Shown: positions 1 to 9,245, numbered from the stretch's first letter. The stretch: 62,044 nt of DNA from Prevotellaceae bacterium (GCA_015257125.1 JABZKU010000013.1:1-62044); one strand, 5' to 3'. Notes: generated from the letters alone by a model not told the origin. Made by a program: numbers and translations.

Positions 1-83
1 TTGTGTTTTATCAAGCGCAAAAGTAAGACTTTAGTTTCGAATAATCGAATCTTTCACGAGAAAAATATTTCGTTTTTTGAGAA

Positions 84-146
84 CAGGGAGAGATCGAATA
101 AAAACTTGTGGACTTTCTTGCGAAACACCCCTTCTTTTCTCTTCTT
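84..146 (+). repeat. 21-bp tandem array, locus A
   Basis: Three consecutive 21-bp units begin at 84, 105 and 126. The middle unit is the best: it reads CTTGTGGACTTTC and then GCGAAA, and matches units at 11170 and 49816. The third unit keeps CTTCTTTT. No convincing protein is encoded; open frames through it only reflect the seven-codon period. This is the weakest of the seven loci because only one unit is close to consensus. Confidence 0.5.
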
Positions 147-279
147 CCTCCCCTTTTTGGGGGAAAACGACGCACGCTTCTTCCCACCCCTGCCATTCGC
201 CGTTTCTTCCTCCGCACCTCCGTACGCGCGAACGGACACGCCCCTGCGCATCGCGCACTCAGCGAGTTCGCAATTCCTG

Positions 280-443
280 CCTTCACCCTTCACCTTCACC
301 TGCAATTTGTTGATACATAGAGTTTTGTGGGTGAAGGATTATGCCTTTTTTTGCCTTCACCGGTGAAGGAAAAAGGGGTGAAGCCTTCACACACAAGTCG
401 CTGTTTCATAGGTTCTTACCGTCGTATGGTGAAGAGGTGAAGG
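280..443. repeat. Cluster of CCTTCACC / GGTGAAGG octamers
   Basis: At least nine copies of CCTTCACC or its complement, some with one mismatch, lie within 164 bp. Three are tandem at 280, 287 and 293. Others start at 330, 377, 384, 428 and 436. A perfect 16-bp palindrome made of the two orientations lies at 354-369. The density and both orientations suggest iterons or a protein-binding array. From memory, similar GTGAAGG clusters occur near mobile-element genes in Bacteroidales; this is unchecked. No gene is next to it. Confidence 0.7.
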
Positions 444-463
444 CAAAAAACGAAAAACGCCGG

Positions 464-486
464 ACGCGCGCGTAATGCGCGCGCGT
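464..486. other. GC-rich hairpin
   Basis: A 9-bp perfect inverted repeat, ACGCGCGCG at 464-472 and its complement at 478-486, with loop TAATG. No T-tract follows, so it is not a standard terminator. It sits directly after the octamer cluster. Confidence 0.5.
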
Positions 487-585
487 TGGAGGTTGAAGTG
501 GGGGCTGAGGGAGCTGAGGTGGGAGGCGGAGGAATCCATGATCGAGAGGGCAGACCGAACTCAAGTGAAAGAGGGCTTTCGGTAG

Positions 586-616
586 TTGCCACATCGCTCC
601 AAATGTCGGGTGAGCC
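586..616. mobile_element. Solo terminus of an ISL3-like element
   Basis: These 31 bp match the inner side and right inverted repeat of the ISL3 element at 53806-55122 (its positions 55092-55122) with four differences, all transitions. No transposase sequence continues to the left. It looks like the scar of a related, deleted element, oriented as a right end whose body would have lain to the left. Confidence 0.65.
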
Positions 617-626
617 ATTTTTCTGC

Positions 627-653
627 CGTTTTGAAGTTTACCGGACAGCAATA
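627..653 (+). repeat. Boundary repeat, left copy
   Basis: This 27-bp sequence contains TTTACCGGACAGCAATA and matches the reverse complement of 61993-62019 at 26 of 27 positions. It lies 11 bp from the solo ISL3-like terminus. It is probably the end of an insertion sequence or miniature element, which I cannot name. The 654-834 stretch that follows holds no gene that I can support. Confidence 0.65.
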
Positions 654-834
654 ATATAATATGAAGTATAGTAGAGGCACGACTCTCCCCTCTTGCCTTC
701 CTCTCCGACAGAGTTTGCAGCGCATGCCATAGAGGTCAAGCGATTCAAGCGAAGCTTTTGCAGGAAAATGTCAGGCTGTTGATGACAAACTGTTGGATGT
801 AAGCGAGAGAAGCCAATTTTCAAGCGCGTAGTAT

Positions 835-864
835 TTGAAGTTGACTGAAGATTTCTTACCTTTG
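835..864 (+). promoter_or_regulatory. Promoter of the membrane protein-M6 protease pair
   Basis: TTG at 835-837, 19-bp spacer, then TACCTTTG at 857-864, which fits the Bacteroidota -7 consensus TAnnTTTG. It lies 25 bp before the ATG at 889. This argues against starting the gene at the TTG at 835. Confidence 0.55.
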
Positions 865-888
865 CTTTGCACCATCAAGTATATTGAA

Positions 889-1488
889 ATGAACGCCTAT
901 CGTAAAGCCTTCTTCATCTTAGCCAGACGCCGGCACACGGCTATTCGTCAAATCGGTCTCCCTTATTTATTGAGCGCAGTGTCTGCTGCGATTCTCGCAG
1001 TCGGTTTGGCTTCCGCCGTATATCACTGTCTCGCGCCGATGCTGGCCTTGATGTTGGAAAATGTCGAACCGAGTGTGGCTTTCAGTGCCATCGGTTTAGA
1101 CTGGCCGGGACTCATTTGCACCACAATAGGTGGATTTCTCTTATTAGGTTCTTTGTATTCCGCGCATCGCGCGACATTGCGGATGCTGCGTTCTCAACGA
1201 TGGACGCTAATGCCTGAAAGAATGAAACCATCTACGGACAAACGCTTGTTGCGTTTCACATTGGATGCTTCCATGTGGCTTGTTATTATCGGATTGGTGG
1301 CGCTTCCGCTCGTATTGATTGGAGTAGGCCTCGTTGAAAGCGCCTTATCCGAATTGATGTTCAACGAATCGAACGTACCGCTTTGGGTATATGTGGCGGC
1401 AGCTGCCTTTTCTGCTGTCGGCATTCTCGTATTTGAAATCACTGCCCTCTACCGCCGTATTGTGGGCTTGCACTATCACTCGCTATGA
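889..1488 (+). CDS. Hypothetical four-helix membrane protein
   Basis: This 199-residue protein has four hydrophobic segments, at about residues 23-55, 75-90, 125-150 and 165-185, and no recognisable catalytic motif. I chose ATG 889 rather than an upstream TTG because the promoter-like TACCTTTG lies between them. The stop overlaps the start of the downstream protease gene (ATGA), so the two are probably translated together. That suggests a membrane partner, anchor or processing factor for the secreted protease, but nothing in the sequence proves it. I do not recognise the family. Confidence 0.75.
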   Translation: MNAYRKAFFILARRRHTAIRQIGLPYLLSAVSAAILAVGLASAVYHCLAPMLALMLENVEPSVAFSAIGLDWPGLICTTIGGFLLLGSLYSAHRATLRMLRSQRWTLMPERMKPSTDKRLLRFTLDASMWLVIIGLVALPLVLIGVGLVESALSELMFNESNVPLWVYVAAAAFSAVGILVFEITALYRRIVGLHYHSL

Positions 1489-3137
1489 CTAAATCTCTCG
1501 CCCTTACTTGCCTCCTTTCTACAACTATTACCGCTGCGCTGGCCACGCAGCCTGTGCGACGCATTCTGGTATCGGACAGAGACGGCAAAATCTCGTCAGT
1601 AGCGTTGGATAGTTTGGGACTTTCTCGCCCCGGAGGTGGAGAAATGCGCTGTCCATACCAAGCTCCACAACGTGCCACACGCTCTTTCCATACGATTTCC
1701 GAAGACGGACTGGGTCGCTTGGGACAAACGGCTTTGGGTACGCTACCGAGCATCGGAAAGCAACGAATTCCGGTAGTACTCGTGGAGTTTGCCGACATTT
1801 CTTTCAACGAAAAGTCTACAATTGAAGGTTTTAATCAGCAATTCAACGCACCGGGCTATCGTCAGAACAAAAGTTCGCGAGGAAGTGTGCGCGATTATTT
1901 TGTAGACCAGAGCTATGGTCGATTCACTCCGGAGTTTGATGTTTTGGGAAAAGTGCGTCTTTCGCGCCCTCGCTCCTTCTATGGCGCGAATATCGGCAAT
2001 AGCAAGAACGGCAATATCTATGAATTCTACAATGAAGCGCTAGATTTGGCTCAAAAGCAAGGGATGAAGTTCACCCCCTTTGTCAATGGAAATGCTGTTC
2101 CACTAGTTGTCTTCATTTTCGCCGGAGAAGGAGAACACAACTCCAAAACCAGAGGTAGCGAAGATTTCATTTGGGCACATTATAAGGCCGAATATACGCG
2201 CGTCAATGGTGTTGCTTTCAATAGTTACTTTGTGGGGAATGAATTGACGCCGGTTTATAAGCGAGAAAATGGACAAGTGGTGATGAAAGACGGCTATCCT
2301 GTTGTTGACCATGTGGCGCTCGACGGAATTGGTGTGCTGTGTCACGAATTGGGACACGCATTGGGCTTGCCGGATTTCTATTCAACGAGTGGCAGTCCGC
2401 TCGATTATCAAACGCCGGATCTCTTGGATGTGATGGACTATGGGCAGTATTGGAACGATGGCTACGCCCCGATGGGCTATTCGGCCTACGAACGTGCGTG
2501 CTTAGGGTGGTTACAACCTGAAGAATTGAAAGTTGCTAATGGACAACTGACCATTGCTTCGCTGTCGCAGTCTTCTTCTACCCACCCCAAAGCTTATTTG
2601 TTGCGAAACTCGGATCGTTCTGCAGAATACTACATCTTGGAAAACCGCCAACCCTCGCGTTGGTTTCCCAAAGGCATCGGTCAAGGGATGTTATTCTACC
2701 ACATTGACTACGATGCTGACAACTGGGCGCTCAATGCAGTGAATACGAACCAACAACACCTGCGCTGTAGTATTGTTCGTGCAGATGGAATATGGCAAAG
2801 TGCTGCGAAGGCAAAACATTTGGATGAGTATCGCGGCGATTTCTTTCCCGGTTTGAGCGAAGCCAAGGAGTTTTCTGTAGAAAGCACGCCTCGTTTCTTC
2901 TGGTACAAGGGAACTTCTCGCCATCGTTTCTATGGTATGCGCACCAATGAAGACAGCACGATGACGTTCAGCTACGATGATTATAGCGTGGTGGGCTTGC
3001 CTCAATCACAAGCCGTCACACAAGATGCCGAAACTCCCCTCTATGATTTGAGTGGACGAAGAGTTTCAAGCCCACTTCCACCCAATCAAATTTATATTGG
3101 TGGTGGAAAGAAGCGATTGAGTCCTTCGACACGATAA
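1485..3137 (+). CDS. Secreted M6-family metalloprotease
   Basis: This 550-residue zinc protease has a short signal peptide at residues 1-20. The metzincin-like motif HELGHALGLPDFY has zinc ligands H287 and H291 and catalytic E288, typical of M6 (immune inhibitor A-like) peptidases. The extreme C-terminus has YDLSGRRV, then IYIGGGKK, a short motif common at the end of secreted Prevotellaceae proteins. It probably degrades extracellular or host protein. The start overlaps the upstream membrane-protein gene by 4 bp. Its substrate and whether it is surface-attached cannot be seen. Confidence 0.88.
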   Translation: MTKSLALTCLLSTTITAALATQPVRRILVSDRDGKISSVALDSLGLSRPGGGEMRCPYQAPQRATRSFHTISEDGLGRLGQTALGTLPSIGKQRIPVVLVEFADISFNEKSTIEGFNQQFNAPGYRQNKSSRGSVRDYFVDQSYGRFTPEFDVLGKVRLSRPRSFYGANIGNSKNGNIYEFYNEALDLAQKQGMKFTPFVNGNAVPLVVFIFAGEGEHNSKTRGSEDFIWAHYKAEYTRVNGVAFNSYFVGNELTPVYKRENGQVVMKDGYPVVDHVALDGIGVLCHELGHALGLPDFYSTSGSPLDYQTPDLLDVMDYGQYWNDGYAPMGYSAYERACLGWLQPEELKVANGQLTIASLSQSSSTHPKAYLLRNSDRSAEYYILENRQPSRWFPKGIGQGMLFYHIDYDADNWALNAVNTNQQHLRCSIVRADGIWQSAAKAKHLDEYRGDFFPGLSEAKEFSVESTPRFFWYKGTSRHRFYGMRTNEDSTMTFSYDDYSVVGLPQSQAVTQDAETPLYDLSGRRVSSPLPPNQIYIGGGKKRLSPSTR

Positions 3138-3274
3138 AGTCGTGTAGGACTTCGCCATCGTTTTATACTTTTCGAAAATACTCTATGCAAGTCGTGAAAG
3201 CCTGACTTCGTTTTCCCAGAAGAGTTGGCATTGCTTTCTCTCTTGCTCGCAGCATTCAACAAGAAATAAATTTA

Positions 3275-4264
3275 ATGGACAGACATGTTCCCATACGCTG
3301 GGGATTTATCGGCTGTGGTCAGGCCACAGAGCTGAAAATGTTACCGGCTTTCACAGAGTTAGCCGACGCAGAAGTCGTTGCGGTGATGAGTCGCAACGGA
3401 CTTCGTGCGAGAGCCTTTGCCGAACGTCACAAAATAGCCCATTGGTATGCCGATGCGCAGAATCTTGTGAACGATCCCGCCGTAGATGCTGTTTATATTG
3501 CGACCCCTCCGTCGACACACGCCATCTTTGCGATCATGGCGCTCAAAGCCGGCAAGGCTGTTTACGTAGAAAAGCCACTTGCCACCAGCTATGCCGACTG
3601 TCTTCGCATCAACCATATCTCAGCAGAAGTGCGCCGCCCGTGTTTTGTGGCCTACTATCGGCGCTACCTTCCCTACTTCGACCGCGTACGTCAATTGTTG
3701 GAGGAAGGGACGATCGGGAAAGTGCTCTCCGCACAAATCCGTTTCGCGGTTCCGCCGCGTGATTTGGATTATAGTTCCAAAGATTTACCTTGGCGCCTAC
3801 AACCCGATATCGCCGGTGGGGGATATTTTTATGATTTGGCGCCACATCAATTAGATTTGCTCCAGCAATTATTTGGTCCCATAGTGGAGGCCATAGGGTA
3901 CACTGCCAATCGTGGCGGACTCTACCCCACCGAAGATACAGTAAGTGCCGCTTTTCGTTTTGCAGACGGCATGCCGGCTTCGGGAACGTGGTGCTTTGTG
4001 GCGCACGAGAGCGCGAAAGAAGACAGAATCCTCCTCATTGGCGACCGCGGCCAAATCTCTTTTTCCGTTTTCACCTATGCTCCCATCCATGTTCAGTGCG
4101 AATGTGGTGAGCGTCACTTGGTTGTCGAAAATCCGGAGCATGTTCAAGTCCCATTGTTGCGTGAAATCATGGGACATCTCCATGGACATACTGTTTGCAC
4201 CTGCGATGCGGTGAGCGCCACGCCAACAAACTGGGTTATCGACCGCATTCTGGGCAAAATATAA
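3275..4264 (+). CDS. Gfo/Idh/MocA family oxidoreductase
   Basis: This 329-residue NAD(P)-dependent oxidoreductase has an N-terminal Rossmann fold with WGFIGCGQAT near residue 9 and the family motif EKPLA near residue 97. The C-terminal half has the GGGYFYDLAPHQLDLL stretch, including the conserved catalytic-region histidine. The family oxidises or reduces sugars, inositols and their derivatives. The sequence does not reveal the substrate, and no sugar genes flank it. The ATG follows an A/T-rich stretch typical of Bacteroidota starts. The 137-bp gap upstream holds only an imperfect hairpin around 3121-3150. Confidence 0.88.
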   Translation: MDRHVPIRWGFIGCGQATELKMLPAFTELADAEVVAVMSRNGLRARAFAERHKIAHWYADAQNLVNDPAVDAVYIATPPSTHAIFAIMALKAGKAVYVEKPLATSYADCLRINHISAEVRRPCFVAYYRRYLPYFDRVRQLLEEGTIGKVLSAQIRFAVPPRDLDYSSKDLPWRLQPDIAGGGYFYDLAPHQLDLLQQLFGPIVEAIGYTANRGGLYPTEDTVSAAFRFADGMPASGTWCFVAHESAKEDRILLIGDRGQISFSVFTYAPIHVQCECGERHLVVENPEHVQVPLLREIMGHLHGHTVCTCDAVSATPTNWVIDRILGKI

Positions 4265-4296
4265 GCCTGTTACAGCGATAGTTGCTGCTAAATGCG

Positions 4297-4304
4297 TAAC
4301 TTTG
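4297..4304 (+). promoter_or_regulatory. valS promoter -7 box
   Basis: TAACTTTG fits the Bacteroidota -7 consensus and lies 45 bp before the valS ATG. The context AAATGCGTAACTTTGCA is repeated before the tetR gene at 22218-22233. No good -33 TTG is seen at the usual distance. Confidence 0.5.
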
Positions 4305-4349
4305 CATCATTACTTTTCTTATTACGACACAAAGAATATTGATCTATAT

Positions 4350-7037
4350 ATGGAATTAGCCACGAAATACGCCCCCGAGGCAGTGGAAAGTAAGTGGTAT
4401 GCTTACTGGACCGACCATAAACTTTTCAGTTCTAAGCCCGACGGGCGCAGGCCTTACACGATTGTCATTCCTCCCCCCAATGTTACCGGCGTTTTGCACA
4501 TGGGACATATTCTGAACAACACGATTCAGGATATTCTCGTACGTCGTGCTCGCATGGAAGGCAAGAATGCTTGCTGGGTGCCCGGCACTGACCACGCTTC
4601 TATCGCGACTGAAGCCAAAGTGGTCAATAAATTGGCGAAACAAGGCATTCGCAAGCGTGATTTGACGCGCGAAGAGTTCCTTGCCCACGCCTGGGATTGG
4701 ACAGAAGAGCACGGTGGCATCATTCTCAAGCAACTTCGCAAGTTGGGTGCCTCTTGCGATTGGGATCGCACCGCCTTCACGATGGACGAAACGCGCAGCG
4801 AAAGCGTGATCAAAGTCTTTGTTGATCTCTTCAACAAGGGCTTGATTTATCGTGGCCTCCGTATGGTCAACTGGGATCCCAAGGCGCAGACCGCACTCTC
4901 CAACGAAGAGGTGATCTATCGCGAGGAGAAAAGCAAACTCTACTACCTCAAGTATTATGTTGAGGGCGATAACGGTGCCGCAACGGGAGTTGAGGGCGAA
5001 GTCATCCATAGTGACGAGAAAGGTCGCTATGCCATTGTCGCAACCACGCGCCCCGAAACCATCATGGGCGACACGGCCATGTGCATTAACCCCAAGGATC
5101 CGAAGAATGGTTGGCTGAAGGGACAGCAAGTGCGCGTTCCCCTCGTGGATCGTGTGATTCCTGTCATTGAAGACCGCTATGTCGATATCGAATTCGGTAC
5201 CGGCTGTCTGAAAGTCACGCCCGCTCACGACACGAACGACTACATGCTCGGCAAAAAGCACAATCTCGAAACGATTGATATCTTCAATGCCGACGGAACG
5301 CTCTCGGAAGCCGCAGGAATGTACGTCGGTCAAGATCGTATGGCCGTGCGCGAACAGATTGCCAAGGATCTTGAAGCCGCAGGCCTGCTTGAAAAGGTGG
5401 AAGACTACGACAATAAAGTAGGTTATTCGGAACGTAACGCAGATACTGCCGTTGAACCCCGTCTTTGCATGCAATGGTATCTCAGCATGCAGCACTTTGC
5501 CGATCTCGCCTTGCCGCCCGTGATGGACGATGAGATTCGTTTCTATCCCGCAAAGTACAAAAACACCTATAAGAACTGGCTTAGCAACATCCAAGACTGG
5601 TGTATCAGCCGTCAACTGTGGTGGGGACATCGCATTCCTGCCTACTATATCAGTGCCCCCAATGCTGAACAGGAAGAGTTTGTGGTGGCCGAAACCGCAG
5701 AAGCCGCTTTGCAGTTGGCACGCGAGAAGACCGGTCGACAAGACCTGCAACTTTCTGACTTGCGTCAGGACGAAGACGCACTCGACACCTGGTTCTCCTC
5801 GTGGCTTTGGCCCATTTCGTTGTTCGACGGCATCAATCACCCCAACAACGAGGAATTGGAGTACTACTACCCCACCAGCGATCTCGTAACCGGCCCGGAT
5901 ATTATTTTCTTCTGGGTGGCGCGCATGATTATGGCGGGCTATGAGTACACCGGCAAGATGCCCTTCAAGAATGTCTACTTCACCGGTATCGTTCGTGACA
6001 AGTTGGGTCGCAAAATGTCGAAGTCTTTGGGCAACTCCCCCAACCCCCTCGATCTCATCGACCAGTTTGGCGCAGACGGTGTGCGTATGGGCATGATGCT
6101 TTCCGCACCTGCCGGCAACGACATCCTCTTCGACGAATCGCTTTGTGAGCAAGGACGTAATTTCTGCAACAAGATTTGGAACGCTTTCCGCTTGGTTCAA
6201 GGATGGCAAGTGGACGAAAATCTCGCGCAACCCGCCACTTCTCAGCAAGCCACGGAGTGGTTCGCCGCACAACTCCGCAAGAGTGCAGCCACCATTGCCG
6301 ACTTGTTCTCGAAATACCGCATCTCCGAGGCCCTCATGGAAGTGTATCGTCTCTTCTGGGACGAGTTCTCCTCGTGGTACCTCGAAATGGTGAAGCCCGC
6401 CTACCAAGCGCCGATCGATGCTGCGACTTATCGCGCCACTCTCGGCTTCTTCGACGACCTGCTCCACCTCTTGCATCCCTTCATGCCCTTCATCACCGAA
6501 GAGCTTTGGCAACATCTTGCCGACCGCCGCGCAGGCGAGAGCATTATGGTGTCGCCGCAAACCATCGAAGCTCCCCGTACGGGTGACGAAGCGCTCATCG
6601 CGCAGTTCGAAACCATCAAGGGCATCGTGGCCGGCGTGCGTGCCGCAAGAGCACAAAAGAACATTTCGCCGCGAGAAGTCCTCGCGCTCACCGTTGTCGG
6701 CAAGAACGAAGTCACCGCCTACGATGCCCTCGTCTGCAAGATGGCTTCTCTCAGCGAAATCAAGGTGTCTGAAGAAGTTTCGGGCGCAGGTTACTCCACT
6801 TTCCTCGTCGGCACCACACAATATGCCCTCTATCTCGGTGATGTCGTGGATCTCGAGGCAGAGAAGGAAGCCGCGAAGGCAGAACTCGAGCACTTGCGCA
6901 AGTTCTTGAAGAGCATTCAAGGCAAACTCTCCAACGAGCGCTTCGTCAACAACGCTCCCGAAGCCGTTGTTGCCCTCGAGCGCAAGAAAGAGGCCGACAC
7001 ACTCGCTAAGATCGCGGCACTTGAAGCCAAACTCTGA
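4350..7037 (+). CDS. valS: Valine--tRNA ligase
   Basis: This 895-residue class I aminoacyl-tRNA synthetase attaches valine to tRNA-Val. PPNVTGVLHMGH near residue 40 is the HIGH motif, and KMSKSLGNSP near 555 is the KMSKS loop. The editing (CP1) domain lies between them, with the TTRPETIMGDTA stretch. The anticodon-binding domain and a C-terminal coiled coil ending in lysine- and glutamate-rich helices complete the usual length. I chose ATG 4350 because homology starts there (MELATKYAPEAVE); upstream in-frame codons overlap the promoter. Confidence 0.97.
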   Translation: MELATKYAPEAVESKWYAYWTDHKLFSSKPDGRRPYTIVIPPPNVTGVLHMGHILNNTIQDILVRRARMEGKNACWVPGTDHASIATEAKVVNKLAKQGIRKRDLTREEFLAHAWDWTEEHGGIILKQLRKLGASCDWDRTAFTMDETRSESVIKVFVDLFNKGLIYRGLRMVNWDPKAQTALSNEEVIYREEKSKLYYLKYYVEGDNGAATGVEGEVIHSDEKGRYAIVATTRPETIMGDTAMCINPKDPKNGWLKGQQVRVPLVDRVIPVIEDRYVDIEFGTGCLKVTPAHDTNDYMLGKKHNLETIDIFNADGTLSEAAGMYVGQDRMAVREQIAKDLEAAGLLEKVEDYDNKVGYSERNADTAVEPRLCMQWYLSMQHFADLALPPVMDDEIRFYPAKYKNTYKNWLSNIQDWCISRQLWWGHRIPAYYISAPNAEQEEFVVAETAEAALQLAREKTGRQDLQLSDLRQDEDALDTWFSSWLWPISLFDGINHPNNEELEYYYPTSDLVTGPDIIFFWVARMIMAGYEYTGKMPFKNVYFTGIVRDKLGRKMSKSLGNSPNPLDLIDQFGADGVRMGMMLSAPAGNDILFDESLCEQGRNFCNKIWNAFRLVQGWQVDENLAQPATSQQATEWFAAQLRKSAATIADLFSKYRISEALMEVYRLFWDEFSSWYLEMVKPAYQAPIDAATYRATLGFFDDLLHLLHPFMPFITEELWQHLADRRAGESIMVSPQTIEAPRTGDEALIAQFETIKGIVAGVRAARAQKNISPREVLALTVVGKNEVTAYDALVCKMASLSEIKVSEEVSGAGYSTFLVGTTQYALYLGDVVDLEAEKEAAKAELEHLRKFLKSIQGKLSNERFVNNAPEAVVALERKKEADTLAKIAALEAKL

Positions 7038-7114
7038 TTGTGTGCCGCTCTAAATTAGACGTGTTTTTGTCGATCGGTATGCGAATCGATTGACAAAGCC
7101 CCACCCCTTCATAG

Positions 7115-7157
7115 AAAGTGCACGCTTCGCTCCTTGAGCAATGCGTGCACTTTTTTT
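7115..7157 (+). terminator. Terminator after valS
   Basis: An 11-bp stem (7115-7125 with 7143-7153, including GTGCACGC / GCGTGCAC), a 17-nt loop and a T-run from 7151. It lies just upstream of the glycosyltransferase, so in-frame start codons inside it are not used. Confidence 0.85.
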
Positions 7158-7179
7158 GTTATACGGAAGATTGTTTCTT

Positions 7180-8130
7180 ATGATCTCAGTACTTATTCCC
7201 ACTTACAACGTCGATTGTCTGCGTTTGGTAGCCGATGTGCAGAAACAATGCGAAGAATTGCAGGCGCAATATGGAGAAACGGAATTCGACTACGAAATTC
7301 TCGTTGTCGATGACGCATCGCCTGACAAAAGCATCGTGGAGCGCAACGAAATGATCGAACTCCTGCCCAACTGCACGCATTTGCGTCTTACAGAAAACGT
7401 AGGTAGAGCCGCCGCACGGAATTATTTGGTCGAGCAATCCCGCTTTCCTTATATATTGTTCATGGATTCCGATGCAGAAGTCTGCACCGACAATTTCATT
7501 CTCTCCTACTGGCAGCAGCGCGAAGCCGCCGATGTGCTCATCGGCAGCATCACCAATCTCGCCGAAGCCCCCGCCGGCTGTGAATTGCGCTGGCGCTATG
7601 AAATTCACGCCGAGCAGCATCGCACACTTGCCGATCGGCGTCGAAATCCCGCGGGAGAGTTTACCGTCTTCAACGCTTTCTTCCGCCGATCAGTCTTCGA
7701 TCGTGTCCGTTTTGACGAGGCGCGCTGCAAAGACTACGGCTACGAAGATGCCCTCTTCGGTTGGGAAGTCGCGGCGGCCGGCTTTTCGATTCGCCCTGTC
7801 GACAATCCCCTCCGCCATCTCGGCATTCATTCCAACGAACACTTCTTGCACCAAACAGAAATCGCGCTCCGCGCCCTCGCTCGCTTAGGAGCGCCGATGA
7901 CGGAACGCGCAAAAGTGGCTCAAGCGTGGAGTCGTTTGCACCGATGGCGCATGGACGGCGTCTATCGCCTACTGTTCAAAATGACAAAATCGGCGTTGCG
8001 GCGCAATCTGCTCTCACAACGTCCGATTTTATTCTTGTTCAATCTCTATAAACTCGGCATCTACTGTGAATTGATGGGCAGTTCGATGCGAAACACCGTA
8101 CCTTCGCCCAGTGCCGAGCGCCACACATAA
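7180..8130 (+). CDS. Family 2 glycosyltransferase
   Basis: This 316-residue protein begins MISVLIPTYNVD, the standard GT-A fold start. It has DDASPD at about residues 45-50 and the metal-binding DSDAEV near 98-103. A later stretch GYEDALFGWEVAAAGF resembles the catalytic ED region of inverting GT2 enzymes. It should transfer a nucleotide-sugar-derived residue at the cytoplasmic face of the membrane to a glycan or lipid. The acceptor is unknown. ATG 7180 was chosen because the terminator of valS covers the upstream in-frame ATG. The 3' end overlaps the convergent kinase gene by 70 bp. Confidence 0.88.
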   Translation: MISVLIPTYNVDCLRLVADVQKQCEELQAQYGETEFDYEILVVDDASPDKSIVERNEMIELLPNCTHLRLTENVGRAAARNYLVEQSRFPYILFMDSDAEVCTDNFILSYWQQREAADVLIGSITNLAEAPAGCELRWRYEIHAEQHRTLADRRRNPAGEFTVFNAFFRRSVFDRVRFDEARCKDYGYEDALFGWEVAAAGFSIRPVDNPLRHLGIHSNEHFLHQTEIALRALARLGAPMTERAKVAQAWSRLHRWRMDGVYRLLFKMTKSALRRNLLSQRPILFLFNLYKLGIYCELMGSSMRNTVPSPSAERHT

Positions 8131-9245
8131 ATACGTCCGTGATGGTATTCTTCGATGATGCGTTTGGCCAACGACAAACCTAAGCCCCAACCGCGTTGCT
8201 TCGTCGTGAAACCGGGACGGAACACGGTTTTGTGGTGCTTGCGTTCGATGCCTTTGCCCGTGTCGGTCACGTCAATCACATAACAATCGCCTGTTTTTCC
8301 GCCGCTGATGCCAATATGTCCCACACCGGGCATGGCATCGGCGGCGTTTTTGCACAGTACTTCGACCACCCACTCCACCAAGGGCGCGGAAATGGGAATC
8401 AGCGCGTCCTTATCTCGCAGGTCGACTTCCAACTTCACGGACTTCGGAATGCGCCGGCCGATGTATTCTGCAACGCGCTCCACAATCGGGCCGACCGCTT
8501 CGGGGCGCAGTTTCGGCGCACTGCCGATTTTCGAAAAGCGTTCGGCCACCATTTCCAAACGCCGTACGTCGGCCTCCATCTCGTCGATGAGCCCATCGTC
8601 CGGATAGGCTTCGCGCATCACCGCCATCCAAGCCATCAGCGACGAAATGGGCGTTCCCAACTGGTGAGCTGTCTCTTTCGTGAGTCCGACCCACACTTTG
8701 TTCTGTTCGGCGCGCTTGGTCGAGAGCAAAGCGAGCAGCGCCACGAAAAGAAATACCGTGACGACGCCCAACTGCACATAGGGGAACCACGCCAAGCGCT
8801 GCAACAGCAGTGATTCGCCGTAGTAGATGTGCAATGCCTCAGCGTGTGCACCACTCTCTCCGTTCTCGCTCAGCGCAATGCGCATCGAGTGGCCGCTCAC
8901 TTTGAGCCGTTGCAGCGCTTCGCTCACCTGTTTCACCGAATCCTCGGCACTGCGGTAGTGCAAGCGGAGGTTGCGCGAAGTGCTCACCGTGCCTTTTTCG
9001 TCCGTCACGATGACCGGAATCGTATGGTTGTCGTTGATCACGCGCAACACGAGGTTCAAATCCGTCGTTTCGTCGGCTGATGTGAGGGAGCGCATGGCTT
9101 CTGCCCACACCCCCATCTTGGTTTGCTCTTCGGCCTTGAGGTCGGTGATCAAGCGGTGTGAAACCCACAACGAAGCCCCGACGATGAGCACCGCCACGGC
9201 CACCAATATGCGCTTCATACGCCGCACACCGTCGTAGCGGTTCAT
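8061..9245 (-). CDS. Orphan sensor histidine kinase
   Basis: This 394-residue membrane kinase has transmembrane helices at about residues 12-30 and 155-175 flanking a periplasmic sensor domain of roughly 120 residues. The H-box is TAHQLGTPISSL with phospho-acceptor H194. The ATPase domain has the N-box around N300, DTGKGI at 328-333 and GWGLGL at 352-357, so it looks catalytically complete. No response regulator lies nearby. Its start overlaps the engB stop by 4 bp (ATGA), making it the last gene of the recR-engB operon. The signal and output are unknown. Confidence 0.9.
   Translation of the reverse strand: MNRYDGVRRMKRILVAVAVLIVGASLWVSHRLITDLKAEEQTKMGVWAEAMRSLTSADETTDLNLVLRVINDNHTIPVIVTDEKGTVSTSRNLRLHYRSAEDSVKQVSEALQRLKVSGHSMRIALSENGESGAHAEALHIYYGESLLLQRLAWFPYVQLGVVTVFLFVALLALLSTKRAEQNKVWVGLTKETAHQLGTPISSLMAWMAVMREAYPDDGLIDEMEADVRRLEMVAERFSKIGSAPKLRPEAVGPIVERVAEYIGRRIPKSVKLEVDLRDKDALIPISAPLVEWVVEVLCKNAADAMPGVGHIGISGGKTGDCYVIDVTDTGKGIERKHHKTVFRPGFTTKQRGWGLGLSLAKRIIEEYHHGRIYVWRSALGEGTVFRIELPINSQ

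Noticed and set aside
1..366. Open frame at the window start
   Set aside because: Composition follows the repeats and CCTTCACC octamers; no homology-like motif.
4356..6920. An 854-codon open frame antisense to valS
   Set aside because: It is a shadow of the strongly biased valS codons; it has no start context, no domain and no promoter.
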